This document shows positions 11,401 to 21,719 of a stretch of 64,000 nt of DNA, in pieces. The notes under the pieces were generated by a model. The model did no database searches and had not been told where the DNA came from. It saw nothing but the letters and a program-made list of their open reading frames with translations. The number at the start of each line of letters is the position of its first letter. The first letter of the stretch is position 1. Source of the DNA: Aradus depressus (lineage: Eukaryota > Arthropoda > Insecta > Hemiptera > Aradidae); NCBI GenBank assembly GCA_963662175.1, contig OY759218.1, positions 51,839,427 to 51,903,426 of the forward strand. The letters run 5' to 3'. A program made the position numbers and the translations under genes.

Positions 11401-11853
11401 ACTAATTAGATAAATATTCCTTTTTTGCATTGGGTTTTATATTGTGAGTCTGTAATTCGTAAATAACATCTTTATCAGATAACATTCTAGAGTGAGGTTC
11501 CTTCGTTGGTTCTATTCTTCGAACTATCAACTTACTAAACCATCCTTCACGATTTTCACTTCTACTTGAAGATGAATTAAGAAATCTGGAAAACAAAATA
11601 AATAAAGAACTATATAACACAAACGTAAACATTGAAATTCGGATTTGGAGTGTAATGAAAATGAACCAAGTGATAATTTGAAATATTTTCAACGAAACTC
11701 AGTCAAAATGGAATAAATAGAATTAAAAACTTACCTTTTAAGTGTATTTCTATACTTCAAACTAGAAAACATATTTGACACATACAAATACCTCCCGAAC
11801 GTTGGAGACATTTTGCTCTTCAAATCAAAAACAGTGTTGCCATATCGAAACAT
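2308..11853 (-). CDS. Nipsnap: NIPSNAP family mitochondrial protein, complete five-exon gene
   Basis: Exons on the minus strand are 11853-11735, 11585-11403, 9561-9393, 5403-5136 and 2456-2308, total 888 nt, giving 295 aa plus stop. All junctions are GT-AG and phases match (2, 2, 0, 1). NIPSNAP proteins are mitochondrial, have two ferredoxin-like NIPSNAP domains, and in vertebrates act as mitophagy signals. Visible here: a basic N-terminus of about 40 residues with one acidic residue, consistent with a mitochondrial presequence; GWFSKL and ELQTHNIKP in domain 1; [12 protein letters not shown] and [10 protein letters not shown]; then the signature [30 protein letters not shown] and [16 protein letters not shown] in domain 2. 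The length is close to the usual 270-295 aa. The start is the first ATG of exon 1 in a short open leader; a second ATG lies at codon 15. No frameshift or premature stop is seen. The introns, especially 3 and 4, are packed with transposons. Confidence 0.95.
2540..2889 (+). mobile_element. tRNA-derived SINE, family 1, copy 1
   Basis: Head resembles a tRNA: A-box-like TAGCTCAGTGGTATGCG (from 2551) and a perfect B box GGGTTCGAAACCC (2595-2607). It is followed by a family-specific body (GGATGGGACGTTTAGCGATGG, then GAGTCGGGCTCATGTCC). The flanks share TACTTTC, a possible short target duplication. It lies in Nipsnap intron 4. Not a functional tRNA gene. Confidence 0.85.
3722..4041 (+). mobile_element. 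tRNA-derived SINE, family 1, copy 2
   Basis: Same A box (TAGCTCAGTAGCATGC) and B box (GGGTTCGAAACCC at 3774-3786) as the copy at 2540, diverged by scattered substitutions and a small deletion. Its 3' end is absorbed into the tandem array that begins at 3971. Confidence 0.85.
3971..4816 (+). repeat. 141-bp tandem array, six copies
   Basis: The word AAAGCGAC recurs at 3971, 4112, 4253, 4394, 4535, 4676 and 4817, an exact 141-bp period. Copies are nearly identical (for example GTCAGATG versus GACAGATG). Each unit is about 90 bp of SINE 3' end plus about 50 bp of flanking DNA. The last partial copy diverges after AAAGCGACAA at 4817. Confidence 0.95.
4826..5135. other. Nipsnap intron 4 remainder, nothing seen
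   Basis: AT-rich intronic sequence between the tandem array and exon 4; no repeat family or exon recognised. Confidence 0.6.
5136..5403 (-). CDS. Nipsnap: Nipsnap exon 4
   Basis: Acceptor TTTTTAG before 5403, donor GTAAGT from 5135. Encodes 89 full codons with the family signature: [20 protein letters not shown] followed by INYRR, then [14 protein letters not shown]. Confidence 0.95.
5798..6109. mobile_element. Palindromic MITE, about 312 bp
   Basis: The left end TGAGGGAAAATTAATTTTG and the right end CAAAATTAATTTTCCCTCA are inverted repeats that continue inward for about 50 bp (through TCTACTATATTTTATT). There is no coding capacity. Both flanks show TAT-like sequence, but the target duplication is not certain. 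Confidence 0.85.
6165..7655 (+). pseudogene. Jockey-like non-LTR retrotransposon, 5'-truncated RT relic
   Basis: Three frames together read as a reverse transcriptase: [18 protein letters not shown] (6290s), then [12 protein letters not shown] (6570s), [40 protein letters not shown] (around 6860) and TYADDTAIL (around 6940; the catalytic YADD is intact). Stops and frameshifts at about 6479, 6630 and after 7130 break the reading frame. The C-terminal part degenerates to about 7600, and a short A-rich tail near 7650 marks the 3' end. It lies in Nipsnap intron 3 on the opposite strand and is a dead copy. Confidence 0.9.
8053..8279. mobile_element. MITE, 227 bp, nested
   Basis: AATCTATAATACATGTG at the left and CACACTTATTATAGATT at the right are terminal inverted repeats. 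The inverted similarity continues through GTTCTTTAGG and TGTCAATCA. Non-coding. Confidence 0.8.
8424..8770 (-). pseudogene. LINE 3' end with ORF2 C-terminus and structured 3' UTR, copy 1
   Basis: Read on the minus strand it encodes about 45 residues (8770-8633) ending [13 protein letters not shown] and a TAG stop. The 3' UTR contains two perfect hairpins: CCCTTCCGCG/CGCGGAAGGG (8547-8556 with 8580-8589) and ATCCAGGG/CCCTGGAT (8463-8470 with 8478-8485). It ends at an A-tail (plus-strand T run from about 8424). The same block recurs at 54207-54456. R1-like clade is only a guess. Confidence 0.8.
8896..9078 (-). pseudogene. LINE ORF2 C-terminal fragment
   Basis: Sixty residues with [13 protein letters not shown] and [15 protein letters not shown], the tail found at the C-terminus of many insect LINE polymerases (GRPxxRWxDDI ... 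W...A.DR..W). It is truncated upstream, is not continuous with the LINE end at 8424-8770, and probably belongs to another family. Confidence 0.75.
9393..9561 (-). CDS. Nipsnap: Nipsnap exon 3
   Basis: Acceptor TTTCAG before 9561, donor GTAAGA from 9392. Encodes 56 codons including [12 protein letters not shown] and [14 protein letters not shown], ending the first NIPSNAP domain. Confidence 0.94.
9690..10440. repeat. Dispersed repeat family B, copy 1
   Basis: It has a TTTCATGTTTCCCGACCCCC block, an AACACGATACCTCCCGATGG-like block and an end GGTGATTTACCGACTTTTTT. Related copies lie at 18370-18550, 21778-22200 with 22738-22795, 55045-55585 and 63290-63620. Shared words include GCCGATTTGGCTGAAAAT and TGAATCACCGGCAA. 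No protein is encoded. Confidence 0.7.
10441..11402. other. Nipsnap intron 2, nothing convincing
   Basis: AT-rich. A 107-codon plus-strand open frame (10734-11057) is rich in Lys, Ile and Tyr, as chance frames in AT-rich DNA are, and resembles nothing I know. It is not annotated as a gene. Confidence 0.6.
11403..11585 (-). CDS. Nipsnap: Nipsnap exon 2
   Basis: Acceptor TTTTCCAG before 11585, donor GTAAGA from 11402. Encodes [20 protein letters not shown], then [11 protein letters not shown] Tyr codon spans the junction to exon 3. Confidence 0.94.
11735..11853 (-). CDS. Nipsnap: Nipsnap exon 1 (initiator, presequence)
   Basis: ATG at 11853-11851, donor GGTAAGT after 11735. Encodes 39 codons rich in Arg, Lys and Ser with a single acidic residue, as expected for a mitochondrial targeting sequence. 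The sequence diverges from the family, which is normal for presequences, so start assignment is slightly less certain than the other exons. Confidence 0.85.
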
Positions 11854-12162
11854 TTTTTCTGAACGTCAGAATTATATAATATTTATATCTGCATATTATA
11901 TTAAGAATTACGTGTGAAAAATTATTGTCCTCGTAAGCTTTTTAACTCCGTAAGGGTGGCCATACACTTAGTTCTTTCATATCAGTGTTAGCACGTTTTG
12001 GACGTGTGGAAATTGCCTCGGTTAAACCGAAAAACGAATGTTCCTATTCGTTTGAACCGTCATATTTAGAGCTGTTCGTGTCAAGACTTAGAAGTAGACG
12101 CTATGTTCTATCTGAATTTCAATCCTAGAGTATTTTTCTCATTTCGTTTGTCATTTCATTTC

Positions 12163-12183
12163 TAGTATATATATATATATATA
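12163..12183. repeat. (TA)n microsatellite
   Basis: Alternating TA tract of about 20 bp upstream of the LTR. Confidence 0.9.
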
Positions 12184-12284
12184 GTAATTTTTTTCGAAGG
12201 TTGCTTGGTTTGCGAGATTCGGCGAGACCACAGATATCTCATGGAACTACTAGTTTCATTTATGAAGGCATTCATGATACATAT

Positions 12285-12711
12285 TGTAACGGCTGGGCTG
12301 CACCTGGCCAGCTACTTTCTGAGAAGTTAGATTGGAATGTGCAAGCTCTCTCGGGGACACCTGCTACGCTTCCCAGGGAGCGGACCTAAGCCTTCTTCGA
12401 AGATGAGTTGGAATGCGCTAGCTCGTTGGAAACGTAGGTCCCCGGAGAATGGGAGAGGACCCATGGAGGGTTTTTGGGAGGTCAGAGGAGCCCAGTTCTA
12501 GTTCAGGAGTCATGTACACAAGTCAGAAGATGAGAGTAGCGCAGTTGCTTCTGATAGTGTCCCTCTGCCCGGGTAAGTGTTACTGCTTATAGTCATTCCA
12601 CCCAGTTAGTCACCTGTATGTTCTGTTTTTGACTTTAGTTTAAATGTATCTTGCTAGCCATTGAGTCTTATTATTTGGGACCTCCCTCATGCCATGCTAG
12701 GGCGGGTTACA
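12285..12711 (+). mobile_element. LTR of a Ty3/gypsy-like retrotransposon (427 bp)
   Basis: Begins TGTAACGG and ends GGTTACA, so the terminal inverted repeat is TGTAAC/GTTACA. It is followed at once by ATTCTGGTGTCAGGTGTGG, in the position and style of a primer-binding site. A gag-like relic follows. No second LTR is visible in the window, so the element is truncated. Confidence 0.75.
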
Positions 12712-13145
12712 ATTCTGGTGTCAGGTGTGGGGTGCTGTTTTGATAGTGTAACCCGGGGAGATTGCTATGGAGTAATTAAGGGCCGCCAATGCAGAGTTAA
12801 CGCCCGAGTTAGGGCGGGTGGCGGCGTGCAGCAATACCTCTGTCCCCAGGAACCATTCGCTGCAGTCTTTGATCGAGAGTTGGGCCGGGGAAGAGGGCGA
12901 CCTTAATGTTAGGGAGTTCGTCCGGCAAATAGGAGCCTGCGGAGGGAGTCCGGCAGTTCCTGGACCGCTGTCGGAATATAGGAATTCTTGCCGTTGAATC
13001 ACTGGAGAGCGAGGCGGAATCGCCGGTAAAGTGGGCGAAAGTATACAGAGAAAATGCAGTTCTGGATGCATTTATTCACGGACTGCGGGGGGAAACGGGC
13101 CGGCAGCTCCGTTTTAACCCGCCGGAGACGCTGAATGAGGACGCT
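12712..13145 (+). pseudogene. Gag relic downstream of the LTR
   Basis: Around 13063-13135 the plus strand reads AFIHGLRGETGRQLRFNPPE, a motif typical of gypsy-type Gag proteins. The upstream part (GC-rich, 12740-13060) has stops in every frame. It breaks off at about 13145, where LINE sequence begins. Confidence 0.6.
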
Positions 13146-14035
13146 GAGTACCTACTACCTCATCCTGAAATCTTACCCTAGTGATCGCCATTTCAAGGTC
13201 CGAGTAGGCTCTGAGTACTCAGAACTCATACCTATTCGGGCTGGTGTCCCACAGGGTAGCATCCTAGGTCCCATCCTTTACAATACATATACTGCCGACA
13301 TTCCTATCTATCCTCAGACATTACTGACGACTTACACTGACGACACAGCAATCCTTTCCACCAATCCTGATCCTGCTGTAGCCTCACACCTCCTCCAGGA
13401 GCACCTCACTGAAATAGAGAGGTGGTGCAACCTCTGGAGAATTAAAATCAATGAGCACAAATTTGTTCAAGTCCCATTTACCCTATGCTGTCAATCCTGT
13501 CCTCCCGTCATCATTAACAACATCCTGATTCCCTCTCCAAACCAAGTTCGCTATCTCGGGTTTTACCTAGACAGTAGATGTACGTTGAACCCACATACAC
13601 GACTTAAACGACAAGAACTGAAACGATGATACGGACTGTTACGTCGACTACTTGGACCAAAATCGAAACTGACGACTAACAACTAACTTACGATTTACAA
13701 GACCATACGTCTAATTTGGACTTACGGACTCGAACTTTGGGGTACAGCTAAACAATCCAACATCAATTGTATCCAAGCATTCCAGTCCTAACTCCTCCGA
13801 CGAATTGTCAACGCTCCTTTCTTTGTCAACAATAAAGTCCTACACAGAGATCTCAGTATTCTCACTGTCATTGAATTAATCAAATCTCGATTCCAATCAT
13901 TCCACAGAAACCTTTCTTCCCATTCAAATCCTCTCGCACAAGACCTTTCCTCTCATTCCCATCCTGACAATCCTCCCCGCCGCTTGAACAGGAGGTGGCC
14001 TCGCGATCTTCTCTCGGATGATAGTGAATAATGAC
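13135..14035 (+). pseudogene. Jockey-like LINE reverse-transcriptase fragment, copy 2
   Basis: One open stretch (to 13629) carries IRAGVPQGSILGPILYNTYT, then LTTYTDDTAIL and ERWCNLWRIKIN. The catalytic motif is YTDD instead of YADD. Weak similarity continues past stops to RRLKRRWPRDLLSDD near 14030. It is related to the copy at 6165 but clearly diverged. It abuts the gypsy gag relic, so one element inserted into or recombined with the other. Confidence 0.85.
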
Positions 14036-16393
14036 AATTAACTTTCGAGGGAGTGTCAGCGCTGGCTGGCTTATGTATATATTATATATAGATTGCAAAT
14101 AGAATTTTAAAAAAAAATATTGGGAATCTCTTTTAAGGAGATTTTTAAAAAATTGAAAAAGTCATAGTTGTGTGAAAAATATTTACTACCTAACTTATGC
14201 ATGAGTTTATAACTTATGCCTAAAAGGCTAAAATGTGTAATTAAAAAAAAAGGTTTACGTTTATAATATTTGTTAGTTTAATGATAAAAACTACTAAAAT
14301 AAAATTATTTTTTTGTTATAATTACGTATCTGTCCTCTTAACATCTTGGCAAATGGGTAAAAACTCTAAAAAGAAAAAGATAAGTGAATAAAAATAAATA
14401 AATAAAATTAATAAAAAATAAAAATCACAGTACATTTCGAATACTTTTGACACTCACCGTATACATTAAACGATGAAAAAATAAAAATAAATAATAATAC
14501 AAATAAATGAGTCAGGCTACTTATTTCTTTTCTTTTTTTATATCTGTAAATTAACTGTTTAAGCTCGTCCTTCGCGACTAAGGAGAACTTTAATATATAC
14601 ATTTAAAATTATAATAAAAATTAATAAATAAAAAACCTGAAATGGCGAGTTTACTGAGATGTTAGAATCTATTCCTTATTATTACATATTATCAAATTGG
14701 CTGTTTTGATTCATGCTCGGGAGGGGGGCGGGTGTCTCCTAGATGTGCCCCTCCCCTCCCCACAATGGCAAAGCCCACTTTTACAGCCCTGTCATCCCCT
14801 CAATGCTGAATGGCATCGCTGGCTCATGCGCGGCTATTTCGCGCCGGCCCTCTACATTCCTAGCCTCACCACCGTAGCATACCCATCCACCCTCATTCTG
14901 TAAGTAAAAAAACAATTTTTTCAGAGTATTTTATCAATTTCTTTTTATCTAAACACAATAATAATAAACAATTTTCATCAATGTTCTATTTGTGTCATCA
15001 AAATTTCCCCTATCATTCCTTATATCAATAAAGCAACAAATCAAAAAACTGGTGCATTAGAACAGTGCAAATATAGCAATGCAATTATTAAATATATAAG
15101 CAGAGACAAAGGAACTAATTGTTTTATAACACCAATTTGAAAATTATTATTATTTTTTGTTCTTTTATTATAAATGTTGTCTTCGTGAAAAATGATTTTT
15201 ACATTATTTATTTTCTTATTATATTTTTTTCAGCCAGAAATTATTTTTTTAATATTCTCTTTAATTAATTGCTCATACTTATTGATGTCACCATAAAAAA
15301 TATTTTCAATAGCTACGATTTTTTCCCTTTTAAATTCTGGAGGAAATTCGAGTATTTTTTTTGTGATATTCTTCGAAAACTATTTTTCATATTTATTAAT
15401 GCCACCATCATGGGGAATCATTTGTAACTAATGTCACGAACTTCCCGTGTTTTATTGAATATACTATTGAAAAATTCCAGCATTTATTAAATATATATTT
15501 TTCTTGATATTTTTTTCTTAGGATTCAGCAAAAATAAACATAATATTTTTAGAAATTAACCCTCAACAATTAATTATTAAAAGTTAAGAATTGTTAGAAA
15601 CATTTATCATATATTTTTATTGATGTGCCTTTGTTCACCATTTTGTATTAATTGGTATAGGTACTGTAAATAAAAATTAACCTAAGAAATTGAAACTATA
15701 ATTGGTTATACTTTGAAAAAAAAAAAAATATATATATATATATATATATGCATATATATATATATATGAATCTACATTAGTATTTTTAGGAATGTAATTT
15801 CATTTTAGTGTAATTATTTTGGGCATGTAAATGTGAATTAAAATACTGCGTGCTGTGTCATGAACAGACACCAAGTGAAGATGTTATATCACAAATGACT
15901 ATTGATCGCCTACCTACGCTATCTCCACTTGTTCCATTACTTTATTTTTTTAATTTTTGAGTCACTATTTTATTTTTCTTTATTTATTTTTCAATTTTTA
16001 GTCAGCTTTGGTATGTAAAGTCTTCTGACTCAGCTGCTATTTCAAGACGTTTAAATTTTGGACTACCGTAAACTATTTATTATACTGGCTTTTATTTATT
16101 TTTTATTTATTACGAGAATTATCAGGTTACATATTATTATTTTTTAATCCTAGAGACTCGCTACACGCTACAGGTTGCCATTAGGCTTTCCAATCACAGG
16201 CTGTTTTTTCAATCCCGAGACATTCTTAGGCTTGACTTGTAATGTATCATTTTAATTACCAATGATTTCAATTGTTTATATAATACATTGGGGGTTCCGC
16301 CCGTGCGGTCTTTGGACGACAACCCCGTCGGGAGCCTTCGCCCCCTGAATGTCCCGGGGCATGTTTCGCTCGAAAAAAAGAGTTAAAAAACGA
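14036..16393. other. Gene-free AT-rich DNA
   Basis: No exon or known repeat body recognised. It contains a (TA)n tract with short interruptions (about 15729-15767) and a small GC-rich patch at 16285-16370. Short frames here have no recognisable similarity. Confidence 0.55.
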
Positions 16394-17333
16394 AATTTTA
16401 GGACTGTTTTCGGTATGTATCTCGCAAACCGGGGCAACATGCAAAAAATCCTATTTCATATAAAACGTGCCACTTAATTTTCTCTACAATTTTTTTTTGT
16501 AAAGATTTTTGAATAGGTCATAAATATAATATAAAGCAACAAATCATAGTTTTAAAATAAACTTAGCCTTAAGTAAACTGGTCTCAATTTTTTTTCCGAT
16601 TTCGGCCAAAATATAATCAAATCTAAGTTAGCACATGTGACTCCTACATCGAAATTTCACGTTCATAGCTACGATCGTTTTTAGTTCCGATCATATACAC
16701 ACAGCCAGACATAATCGCGAAAATGATCCGGACGTATTCTCAAGGGACCTTGAAACGTAAAAGTCCGTTGAAAAGTCAATCTCGTATTTTTGCACTATTA
16801 CAATACTTCCTTATACTATTTAGATATAAGAAAGTAAACAGGAGACACATGTATTAAACTGAGACTGAGCAGTATTAGAAATACACGTATTTTAAATACA
16901 TTTTCTATTTCGAAAGGATTTTCAAAAGTGTTTTATATTTTATTTGAAATACACAACATCGATATATATTCTATATTTAAGATAGCAATATACTTTTCTA
17001 CCTTCTTATCCCTATCGTAAAAGAAAATATTGTAATCAAGCGAAAATCCGAGATCGAGTTTTTAACGAATTTACAGGTTTTTGGGTCCCCTGAACACGTT
17101 TTGACCATTTTCGCAATGATGGCTGTGTGTGTATGAGTGGAACTTCGTGAGCGATCTAACTCGTAAATGATTGTAGATATGAACTTGAAGTTTAGAAAGA
17201 ACACGTCACATGTGCTAGCTTAGGTCTGATTAAATGATGACTGAAATCAGGCAATAATTTGGCCCACTGTGAAATACGATTTTTCGAAGGCCACCCAGTT
17301 TGCGAGATACATGCTGGAAACCGTCCTAAAATG
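16394..17333. mobile_element. Foldback element (family A), 940 bp palindrome
   Basis: The two halves are diverged inverted copies. Left end TTTTAGGACTGTTTTCGG, right end GAAACCGTCCTAAAATG. Inside, GTATCTCGCAAAC, AGCACATGTGAC, CACACAGCC, GCGAAAATG and TACAATA(C/T)TT recur as reverse complements toward a centre near 16860. Non-coding. One arm of a related copy lies at 18791-19210; fragments lie at 23530-23620 and 25290-25400. Confidence 0.85.
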
Positions 17334-18790
17334 AAAATGTCTTGCGTTATAATATAGCAAGATATACAAAGTGTTGTAAATAATAAGTGTCAAAGCACGT
17401 AATGAGCTTATTTCAGCGAAATATTGTAGATATGGATGCAGTGAGTTGTGTTTATATTATTATAAATATTTATTTTTTGGTTCAAAAAATGTTGTTCTAA
17501 CTCTTAAAATATGTATTTTTTAAGAAAATAAAGCTGGTTAAATACTTTTGACTGGTAGTATATTAAACTACCTGTTTCGGTATTACACCTTGGTCAAGTT
17601 AGTTCATAACTAAAAGTTACATACTTAGCTTCACCACTCTGGGTCGGGTACACTCCCCAGCTGCTATCTATGTACCCCAAAGAATAACAATTTCAACCTC
17701 CCGTCAGTACTTTATAGATCGAAATGGTGATGAAAAATAGGGAATTTTTTGAACTCGCTGTCCATTCCGCGAATTTATTACAAGATCTGAATTTATTGCA
17801 TTCACGATACTTTTGTGATGATTGTACCTACAGGCTCACCAATATTAGTAAAAACTATTTCTCACGATACAAGATACATTCAGCATACTTTAGGGATGAC
17901 TGTGCACAATCACTGTTGCCTGTAACAAGTTCATACTTTCTCGCTACTTCCACAACTTTATTAGTGACTCACCGATTTCACACGTAAACCATAACACATA
18001 AAATTGAAAGTGTCCCCGGATTGGTTTTAAAACATCTGGTCACCCTACCTAAGGGTGCTCTAAATACTAGCATACCTTGTTACAACATATTATTTCACCG
18101 CTTTCCCACAATCCAATTTTAACGTGGACTATTTGTCACGACTGGATGGTGAGATGAAGTCCAGATAGCGTTGGCGTTTTGTAAACAGCTACAACATGAA
18201 TTTCGTGTTTCGGTAGTGTTTAATAGTTCAGAACGCGTCATACTTGTTTCATGACAACCACGAAAAGAAATTTAATTTTCATCGGTGTTTTTGCATAAGG
18301 AGTATTTTTGATGTGTCCGCCTATAGAGAGTAGTACACAAAATTATATATATGGATCAAAGTATTAGAGAGGGCTTAACTCTAAAACTCGTAATAATTTC
18401 CTATGGAATGGATGTGTCGACATTTTATACATTTATACGTGCATTGAGAAGGTTCATGAGTCTAATCGGCCCAAGACGAGGGAGTTTTAAAGGAAGTGTG
18501 CTTAGTTGATTACAAATAATTCGGGTTGGGGAAGTGCATTGTCGATGATCCAGTGAAGACATTTATTCACTATTTCATACATTTGCAATTGTTTTATCTC
18601 AAACTAAATGCGTTCATAAATTTTTCAGGTGTCCAAAGGCAACTATGATACTTCAGATTTTCAGCAAAACAGATGTCTCGCCCTCATTTAGAGACTTTTC
18701 ACAGTACTATTCCATCTCGGTGAGTTTTTATTCATTTACGCGTTGTAATCTGTAAATTCTGCGCATACAGTCGCTGCGTAAAGTTCCTTC
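17334..18790. other. Gene-free DNA with a repeat B fragment
   Basis: 18370-18550 resembles repeat family B (GTGTCGACATTTTATA, ATTCGGGTTGGGGAAGTGC). The remainder shows no exon; an 87-codon frame at 17724-17987 is not similar to anything I recognise. Confidence 0.5.
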
Positions 18791-19210
18791 TTACTTTCTT
18801 ATACATATAGTATAAGGAAGTAGGTATTGTAATCGTGTGAAAATCCGAGATCGAGTTTTCAACGGATTTTCACGTTTCAAGATCCCCTGAATATGTGTCG
18901 ATCATTTTCGCTATAATATCTGTCTGTCCATCTGTTCGTGTCTGTGATTGAAACTTTGAGAGCGCTCTAACGCAAGAACGATTGAAGCTATGAACTTGAA
19001 ATTTGAAATGAAGAAGTCACTTATGCCAATTGAGATCTCATTACATTTTCGCCGAAATCGGACGAAAATTGAGACAACTTAACGTCATGACGTTAGCCAT
19101 GACCATGGCCTAACTACATTTTACAAGATATCGCTTATATTTATGAGCTACTCTCCCCTCTCAAATTCATTTCATACTAGCATTACTGAGTATAAGAAAG
19201 TCGAAGTATT
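18791..19210. repeat. Single arm of foldback family A
   Basis: Shares GAAAATCCGAGATCGAGTTT, TTTCGCTATAAT and ACTTGAAATTTGAA-type words with the right arm of the element at 16394-17333; the other arm is missing. Confidence 0.7.
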
Positions 19211-19860
19211 TTGAGACGACCTTAGGCGATGGTCCCGGGCCTTTTTAAATATCAGTTACTCGCTAATGAGCCGTATTTTATGTAACTAAGTGGGGGTAGG
19301 CCAAATTTCGATCAAGCTAACAGCGAAGATATAAAAGCATTGGATGCTTAGGTCCCTAGGTGTACACAACAAACCTCCCAATGTAACTAAATCTTTCTTA
19401 GTTGACTATCATTGTTTCATGTTGCTCGACATTGCTGTCTTAGATTCTATACTTCTTCCTTGAATATTTTAGTTAGAAACAACCAGAAACTTGTTTTATC
19501 TTTACATGTGGTGTCTAATAAGCTCAGGATCGCGAGTTCGAAATCTAGCCGAGGCTCTTAGATGTTTTAACTGGGAAGGGAAAAAAAAACCTTGAGCACG
19601 TCGTCCTTCGGATGGGATCTTAGGCGATGGCTCGGACCTATTCGAATGTCATGTACTCGTTATTAAGTCGTATCTTATGTAACTAAACCTGGGTAGGGAA
19701 AATTTCGGTCTCCCGCTGTAGAGCTAACAGAGAAGGTATAAAAGCATTTGATGCTTAGGTCCCTAGGTGTACACAACAATGCTCCCAATATATCTAAATC
19801 TGTCTTAGTTCACTATCATCATTTCTGGTTGCTGCCTATCTTCAGACATTGCTGTCATAA
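19205..19860 (+). repeat. Two tandem SINE-related tails
   Basis: Two direct copies (about 19205-19460 and 19525-19860) share TTAGGCGATGG, GGATGCTTAGGTCCCTAGG-like and TGTACACAACAA words. The second also keeps a degenerate B box, GCGAGTTCGAAATCTAGCC. They are related to SINE family 1 but have a different 3' part. A third piece lies at 59005-59100. Confidence 0.7.
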
Positions 19861-19918
19861 TGTGTTTTTCAGAAAATATGTGAATACGGTACCACAAAGC
19901 CCACCTATATTCTATACA

Positions 19919-21456
19919 TGCAGTATTACCGGCGTTGCCCGGGAAGTTTTCAATTTTTCCACTATATAGACAAATCCCGGAAAAAGGCAATGATGTTTAT
20001 TGTTTTGCTATGAAAACAAATTTAAGGCCGAGCAGCATTGGCCATCGTAGCTCACAATTGCGAAACAACAGCGGACCCCACTTAGTATGTGCTGAGCAAA
20101 GCTTGGCAACCCACTTAGCATGTGCTGATAACAAGTTAGTAAGTGGTAGCGCTGGTGATCACAGCATGTATTTGACTTGCTATAATGAACGTGAATGTGC
20201 CGAACAACGGTGGTTACCCGGATAGTACGCACTTAGGAGCGTTAGGCACCACACCTAGTTTGTACCTTGCAACTGTGGATACCCAAGTTAGATAGTGATT
20301 AGAGGCGCTGGTGACACAGGTAGTATTCGACGTGCGACAATGGTCACCTAGGTGCTATGTGCAGAGTAACGGTAGTCACCCAGCTAGTACGTACGTACGT
20401 ACTTAGGAACGTTAAGCACCACAGCTAGTATGTACCTTGCAACGGTGGATATCAGGGCATGCATTAACCGTGTGACAGTGGACTTCCCAGCTAGTACGTG
20501 GTTAAGCGAAGCTGGTGTCTTACAACGGGGAACACTAACAGCTTGTGACCATAGCTCGTATTACCCGTGCAACGGTGAACACCCGAGCTAGTACTAACCG
20601 TGCAACAACGCACAACTAGTAAGTGCTTAGGAAACCCCTGCCTTTTAAATTTGGGGAGCTATATAGCCCATGTCTCAAATTGGTTCTTAGGAATGCTAAA
20701 CTTGAAATACCATCAACATTTATGCTTCCGCCTCCCCTCCCTCCCGTTTAGAATTTTGTGACGTCATGTAGCCAATTTTTCAATTCTACTTATAGAATCC
20801 TACATGTGATATTCCATTCAATCCAATCGTTATTGAGCTTGTACGCTTGTACTAATCTTATTCTGCATCCCCCCCCCCCCCCCCCCCCCGTCCCAGTCTG
20901 AAATTTGAGACGTCACATAACCTATTTTTCATTTGGGCTTATACGAATCCTACATGTGAAATTGAATGACAATCCAAACAGCCGTATATGTGTTACAACT
21001 AATTTTATAATGAGCCCGCCCCCTCTCATTCAGAAATTTGAGTAGTCACATAATCTAATTTTAATTTGGGCTTGTAAGATTGTTGCATGTAAAATTCAAT
21101 GAATATCCAACCAGCCATTTATGAGCTAGAACTATTTGTATGCTTAGCCCCTCTCTCCTCAAGGATTTTGTGACGGCAGATAGTCTGTATCTCAATTGGC
21201 TTTTAAGAATACAACATGTGAAATTTCATCACTGTCCGACCATCCGTTAATGAGCTAGCACTATATTTATGCATAGGCCCCCACAACCCCCCCTACCGTT
21301 AAGAATTTTGAGACGCCATATAGCCTATTTTTCAATCTGGTTTAGAAGGATGCTTGCTACATGTGGAGTTTCATGGAAATCCGTCCAGCGGTTTGAGCGT
21401 GATGTTGGAACAAACCCAGAATCAAACAAACCCCGTTTCAGCTTTATTAATATAGA
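19919..21456 (-). mobile_element. Helitron-like element, minus strand
   Basis: On the minus strand it starts TCTATATTAATAAAGC after an A (21457) and ends with a hairpin CCGG-GCAACG-CCGG followed by TAATACTG near 19921, the layout of the Helitron at 36544. The canonical CTAG end is degenerate (CATG). The interior has minisatellite-like repeats (20030-20640: TAGTACGTACTTAGGA, GCACCAC, TTGCAACGGTGGA) and about four imperfect direct repeats of 140-150 bp (20690-21400). No Rep/helicase, so non-autonomous. It includes a C run at about 20871-20889. Confidence 0.75.
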
Positions 21457-21547
21457 TTTTGAAGTTTTCCCTTCTGTTCCTTTGGTTTTTGTTATAGAGA
21501 ACGAGGTGATGAAGTGAGGTGAGGATTGCGGAGTGAGGAAGGGCGGG

Positions 21548-21719
21548 ATGGTGGAATGGGAGGCGCGATGCCTCGCCTTGGAGCAGGCCTATGTCCACGA
21601 GGTCTACTATCAGATGGGGGGGACGGAGGCTGGAGGTGGGACCCGCCAAACCCCCCCTTGGCCCCGGGTCACCCACTTCCTCAATCAGCTGGAGCCTGGC
21701 TCCATCGTCTGCGATGTTG
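21548..21719 (+). CDS. Trmt9b: Trmt9b exon 1
   Basis: ATG to donor G|GTAAGC. Encodes [18 protein letters not shown] and the first half of SAM motif I. GC-rich compared with its surroundings. A Gly-rich stretch (MGGTEAGGG) replaces the residues that usually link the first helix to PWPRV. Confidence 0.88.

Noticed and set aside
17724..17987. 87-codon frame with several Cys and Tyr residues
   Set aside because: No family similarity, no splice or poly(A) support, surrounded by repeats.
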